The notes under the pieces were generated by a model that was given only the letters and a program-made list of their open reading frames with translations, searched no databases and was not told the origin of the DNA. From NCBI GenBank assembly GCA_013054445.1, contig JAAMPI010001675.1:1-11507 (forward strand): 11,507 nucleotides of DNA. Direction: 5' to 3'. Made by a program: the position numbers and the translations under genes. Below, one piece after another: positions 7,896 to 11,507 of the stretch. Origin of the DNA: Cudoniella acicularis (taxonomy: Eukaryota; Ascomycota; Leotiomycetes; Helotiales; Helotiaceae). Position 1 is the first letter of the stretch, and each line of letters opens with the position of its first letter.

Positions 7896-9580
7896 AATCG
7901 ACCCACAAACCTTCAGCTCCTCCTCCTCTGCCGGAAGGATGGACAGAACATAAAGCTCCAACCGGCCATTCTTATTACTACAACACTGCCACCAAGCAGT
8001 CAACCTACACGCGACCTGCCGCCCCTCCACCCCCGGTTGCGCCAATACCACCGGCTCCTTTAAATCCTGCGCAGAGCTTCTTGCAATACAAGGCCGTTGG
8101 AAGTCCAATACCAAGTGCTGGACCGACTTTCAACGACTTTCCACCGCAAGGGCAATTCGACGGTGGGAGGGGGAGAGGGGGTTTTCAAGGTGGCAGAGGG
8201 GGGCACGACCGACCAAGGGACTCCAGACCACAGCCTGTCGACAAGCCGAAGTCCAGACATCCTATTCCTGGATGCGAGCCATGGGTTTTGGTGCACACGA
8301 AATATGGGCGCCGATTTGTCTACAACACCGAGAAGGACCAAAGCTATTGGCGGATACCGGACAAGCTGAAGGATGGCATATTAGCACTGGACCAGCAGCG
8401 TATCAAAGAGAAGGCCGAGGCGCTGTTAAGAGGCAAAGAGGCAGTCGATACAGGCGAAGCCCCTGGTGCAGCTGGACAACCAGCACCAGCAGCGAAAGAG
8501 CCAGAGAAGGATGGCGCGGAGAAAGCGGACGATAGTTCCGAGTACGAAGAAGTTGAGGTCACTGATGATGAGGATGAAGATAACGAAAATCCGTCGAAAA
8601 GGCAAAGAACTGAAGAGGATATACCCGATGAGCCAGTGGAATTCAATGAAGATGATATTGCGTTTCAGTTAGCAGCAATGGGCCAGGAATACGGCCTAGA
8701 GCCTGGAGAATATGACGATGGAACCATGGAGTGGGAGGAGGGCGTTGAGGGCGACGGGATGACATATGAAGACTCGGTCGCCTTGTTCAAAGATTTGCTT
8801 AACGACTTTGGTATCAACCCTTACAGCCCGTGGGAGAAGTTGATCGACGAAGGCAAACTGTTTGACGACATTCGATACACTGCCCTGACGACCATGAAAG
8901 CGCGAAAAGAAGCGTGGGAGGAGTGGTCGCGGGAGAAGATTAAATTACTTCGAGAGCTTCGTGCGAAGGAAGAGAAAAAAGATCCAAGGATACCTTATCT
9001 TGGCTTCCTTCAAAAACACGCCAATCCAAAACTTTATTGGCCTGAATTTAAACGAAAGCATAAAAAGGAGCCCGAAATGCGGGACACTGCATTGCCAGAC
9101 AAGGACCGAGAGAAGTTCTACCGAGATCATATCAATCGCTTGAAACTTCCCCAATCTACCCTAAAGTCTGAACTCTCAACTCTATTGAAAGCACAACCGC
9201 TTTCGGTTTTAAACAAAGCAACGTTGCCTTCCCACCTACCATCAACCATCCTAGCAGATATTCGATATATCTCCCTTGACCCATCTACGAGGGATCCTCT
9301 AATAGAAACATACATCACGACACTCGCACCACCACCTGAGTCGATTCCGGAAGAAGAGACCGAGGAGGCCATCAAGGAGAAAAAAGAACGTGAAAGGCGC
9401 CAAAAGGCCCTAGAGGATAGAGAAAGGCATGTTGCGGAGGAGAAGCGACGACAGAAGAGAAATCTGGAGTTTGGTAAAGGGAGGTTGCGGGAAGAAGAAG
9501 CGGAGTTGGCCATGGCTATGAAGATTACCAAGAAAGGCCTGAAAGACCACCTTATGGCAGAGGATACTGCTGGGAAGTAG
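7889..9580 (+). CDS. URN1: WW- and FF-domain pre-mRNA-splicing factor, Urn1/Dre4-like
   Basis: This is a single-exon gene of 563 residues. A WW domain occupies about residues 14-43 (LPEGWTEHKAPTGHSYYYN, ending TYTRP), with the usual second Trp replaced by Tyr40. A Gly/Arg-rich segment (92-105) is followed by a second WW-like unit (131-157, PWVLVHTKYGRRFVYN to SYWRIP). Then come an acidic stretch (about 218-234) with a basic PSKRQR nuclear-signal candidate (235-240), an FF domain (about 296-348) with the expected Trp/Phe pattern, and a second FF-like domain (about 367-418). The C-terminus is a long charged helix. In the family, WW domains bind Pro-rich splicing factors and FF domains bind phosphorylated or acidic partners; Urn1 and Dre4 associate with the spliceosome in the nucleus. 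I chose ATG 7889 because it is the only in-frame ATG before the WW domain and has A at -3; the frame is open further upstream but without an ATG. A TCERG1/Prp40-type assignment is possible, but the short architecture favours Urn1/Dre4. Confidence 0.85.
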   Translation: MLKSTHKPSAPPPLPEGWTEHKAPTGHSYYYNTATKQSTYTRPAAPPPPVAPIPPAPLNPAQSFLQYKAVGSPIPSAGPTFNDFPPQGQFDGGRGRGGFQGGRGGHDRPRDSRPQPVDKPKSRHPIPGCEPWVLVHTKYGRRFVYNTEKDQSYWRIPDKLKDGILALDQQRIKEKAEALLRGKEAVDTGEAPGAAGQPAPAAKEPEKDGAEKADDSSEYEEVEVTDDEDEDNENPSKRQRTEEDIPDEPVEFNEDDIAFQLAAMGQEYGLEPGEYDDGTMEWEEGVEGDGMTYEDSVALFKDLLNDFGINPYSPWEKLIDEGKLFDDIRYTALTTMKARKEAWEEWSREKIKLLRELRAKEEKKDPRIPYLGFLQKHANPKLYWPEFKRKHKKEPEMRDTALPDKDREKFYRDHINRLKLPQSTLKSELSTLLKAQPLSVLNKATLPSHLPSTILADIRYISLDPSTRDPLIETYITTLAPPPESIPEEETEEAIKEKKERERRQKALEDRERHVAEEKRRQKRNLEFGKGRLREEEAELAMAMKITKKGLKDHLMAEDTAGK

Positions 9581-10636
9581 ATGTGGAAATAATAATTTTG
9601 CAACTACATTTTTAAACGTTCGAAGCTTGTTTGTGATTTCGCGTGTTGCGGGGCCATATCGAGGAGAACAGTGGGTCTCTCAAGTCGAGGATGGATATGG
9701 TATTATCGTCTTTTTGGGTAGTATTGCGCTGGCAAGTGCCTTGATTCCTTTCTTTTCTCCCCTCGTGCGACGGCTTTCTTTTCTCGATCCGCCAATTATA
9801 TTTTCACTCGTTCCTCTTCCATTCAGGTCATTCCTAAAGGGTACAGATGCATTGTGCATTTTTAAGTCCCGAAAAACTTTACACTATGGGCGACAAGTAG
9901 TCAACTTAATATCAATTCACCGAAAAAGTTCCTATTCTATTGGTATTCCGAGTCTTTCATATAAACTGCCGACCCGTTTTCTTTGGTGTTTGATTGGTTG
10001 ACCCGTAACTCTAGATGTCATAACAGCCTGTTTCCCCACAAAATCTGACAGCCCATATTAATTAACTGCTGTACCTGTCACCGTGGCAAAATCTGGGGTA
10101 ACATTTCTCTGAATCTGGGTAGCCTTCACCGCAACGGGATACATGGTGAAGTTTCAACTGTTTTTGTCGCAATCATTCCGTTTCAAAGTGTTCAGATTGG
10201 GACCTGCAGTAGATGTTGTGCTTACCGCGACATCTGAAGTATTTGAAAATCAGAAGCAGTCTCCGTGAGGGGGAAATATGGATCTCTTCAGTTTCCTGTC
10301 ATAACTACCGGACGACTCCACCAAGCCTGCGATTACAGAGCGTGTGTTAAGAGAAATCAAAAGGGAAACGAGGCAAAAAATGTGGGCTTCCACAAAATCC
10401 CTTCACCGTCATTTAAATCATCTAACCAAGCCTATGGCAACGTTCAACGCAGTCAGAAAATGGGTCACATTATGCCAAGCGTCTTGAATTGGATACCACT
10501 TGCCGTTATGGCTAAACAATCAAATTCGGCAAGTAGAGCAAGTAGAGCAAGGGGAGAGAAAACCTCAAAAAAAACATATATTGTTCGACACCTGGGAATT
10601 CTTTGGATTTTCGAGCACCTCAACTTCACCACCGAA
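9581..10636. other. Spacer: 3' end of WW/FF gene and promoter region of tyrosinase
   Basis: This is about 1 kb without a convincing gene. An A/T-rich AAATAATAATTTTG just after the stop at 9578-9580 could serve 3' end formation. An open frame at 9627-10001 lacks an ATG start and has no recognisable domain. The sequence from about 10570 (AAAAAAACATATATTG) is A/T-rich about 60 bp before the tyrosinase ATG and could be its core promoter. A short 9-bp tandem repeat lies at 10529-10551. Confidence 0.45.
10529..10551 (+). repeat. Short tandem repeat, 9-bp unit, about 2.6 copies
   Basis: The unit GCAAGTAGA is repeated at 10529 and 10538, with a partial third copy at 10547. It lies about 90 bp upstream of the tyrosinase start codon. 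It may be a chance microsatellite; no factor site is assigned. Confidence 0.7.
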
Positions 10637-11507
10637 ATGAAGCTCATCAGTGGGATCTTTTTGTTTTTGCTCCCGCTGGTATCGGCGATGCCGGTACTGG
10701 ACGCGGAACTTGCGACTCCAGCAAAGAACGAAACAGCTGCTGAGCGCTCATTGAAGACTATGGCTGCGAAGGCCTTGAACAATACTCTCGCAACTCTAGA
10801 TGCTGATGTTGAGGCTGCGAAAAAAGCAGGACTGAAGCCGAATTGCACCCGGGAAACGCTCGAATGGCGGCAAGAATTGTGAGTCCCAAGACAGGATTCA
10901 AAAGACACAACGAAGAAAAGCAAATGCTGATGCAAAAGACAGTGGGTCAATGGCCAAGGATGACCGGAAAGCCTACACCGCGGCAGTTGCATGTCTGATG
11001 GCCAAGCCGAACAGAACGCCAAAAAATATTTCTACGGGTGCTAGGTCCCGGGTAAGCACCGCTTCCTATATTTAGGCAATGAGGAGGAGACTTTTAATTG
11101 CAAGAAACGCTAACCTCGTGATGAACTTTTGCAGTTTGATGACTTCATCGTCACACATGTCCTGCAGACTCCCTTCGTGCACGACAGTGCCACGTTCCTA
11201 CCCTGGCATCGTTGGTACCTGTACATCTACGAGGTATCACTTCGCAAAGAATGCGGGTACACGGGCCCAATACCTGTTCGTTTCCCCTTTCTCAATCCAC
11301 TTCCAATCAAGCATTCACTACATAACACGACTAACTCTCTCACTCTTAAACTTAGTACTGGGAATGGTCCAAATATGTCGACTCCCCGCAGACCTCCCCC
11401 ATCTTCAACGGCGATGCCTACTCCATAGGAGGAAACGGCGAATACATTGCCGGCCAAGCGGGCGGTTTCGGCCTTCCTCGTGGCAAAGGCGGTGGATGCG
11501 TGACTAC
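10637..11507 (+). CDS. Secreted tyrosinase/catechol-oxidase-type copper enzyme, 3' end cut by window
   Basis: This is a type-3 copper oxidase that oxidises phenols or catechols to quinones, likely secreted. Exons are 10637-10878, 10943-11051, 11135-11275 and 11356 to the edge; introns are 64, 83 and 80 nt, with donors GTGAGT, GTAAGC and GTTCGT and acceptors CAG, CAG and TAG. CTAAC branch motifs at 11110-11114 and 11331-11335 support introns 2 and 3. The joined frame gives 214 residues so far. Residues 1-17 (MKLISGIFLFLLPLVSA) form a signal peptide, which decided the start; the frame is open to 10265 with earlier ATGs, but none gives a signal peptide. Copper-A ligands are His125 (IVTH), His133 (PFVH) and His142 (LPWHRWYLY), with the family spacing of 8 and 9. 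ECGYTG, then PYWEWSKYV across intron 3, and a GGGCVT motif also match. Potential N-glycosylation sites occur near residues 31, 54 and 75. The copper-B site lies beyond the window. Length and motifs suggest the short secreted fungal tyrosinase group; mono- versus diphenolase activity cannot be told. Confidence 0.9.

Noticed and set aside
9627..10001. 124-codon plus-strand open frame with a hydrophobic segment
   Set aside because: It starts at TTG, has no ATG at its start, no recognisable domain, and lies in the spacer directly after a gene end.
10265..10636. N-terminal extension of the tyrosinase in the same open frame
   Set aside because: The frame is open, but the signal peptide begins exactly at ATG 10637, as expected for a secreted tyrosinase; an extension would bury it.

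Overview
The window looks like nuclear DNA of a filamentous ascomycete (Pezizomycotina). The intact genes carry short spliceosomal introns of 51 to 83 nt with GTRNGT-like donors, CTAAC or CTGAC branch points and CAG/TAG acceptors. The recognisable proteins are a 20S proteasome alpha subunit, a WW/FF-domain splicing-type protein and a secreted fungal tyrosinase. I cannot place the organism below this level from the sequence alone.

Layout. Positions 1 to about 5900 hold plus-strand coding material that I do not recognise. It begins with the 3' part of a membrane-anchored, low-complexity protein (1-1368, one intron at 594-655). Next comes a stretch that reads like coding sequence but is cut by several TAG stops and frame changes (about 1370-2580). 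Then a long open frame (2581-5901) encodes a coiled-coil region followed by at least three divergent copies of one domain of about 110-117 residues, joined by Pro/Gly/Gln-rich linkers. That frame is broken by only two stops. The first, TAG at 4216-4218, lies where the next repeat copy has TGG (Trp), so it is best read as a nonsense mutation. Nearly all stops in the broken stretch are TAG or TAA, as expected from CA-to-TA or TG-to-TA changes such as repeat-induced point mutation (RIP) makes. This is the most interesting part of the window.

Positions 5902-6648 are a non-coding spacer. On the minus strand, 7572 down to 6649 is a complete four-exon gene for proteasome alpha-3 (yeast Pre9, human PSMA4), 256 residues. 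A 316-bp divergent promoter separates it from a plus-strand single-exon gene (7889-9580, 563 residues) with WW and FF domains, resembling the spliceosome-associated Urn1/Dre4 family. A spacer of about 1 kb follows. The window ends inside a secreted tyrosinase/catechol-oxidase-type gene (10637 onward, four exons so far) whose copper-A histidines are visible.

The proteasome and splicing genes are housekeeping and share an upstream region. The tyrosinase is a separate secreted enzyme. I see no evidence of a biosynthetic cluster, and the broken repeat-protein region shows no link to the other genes.
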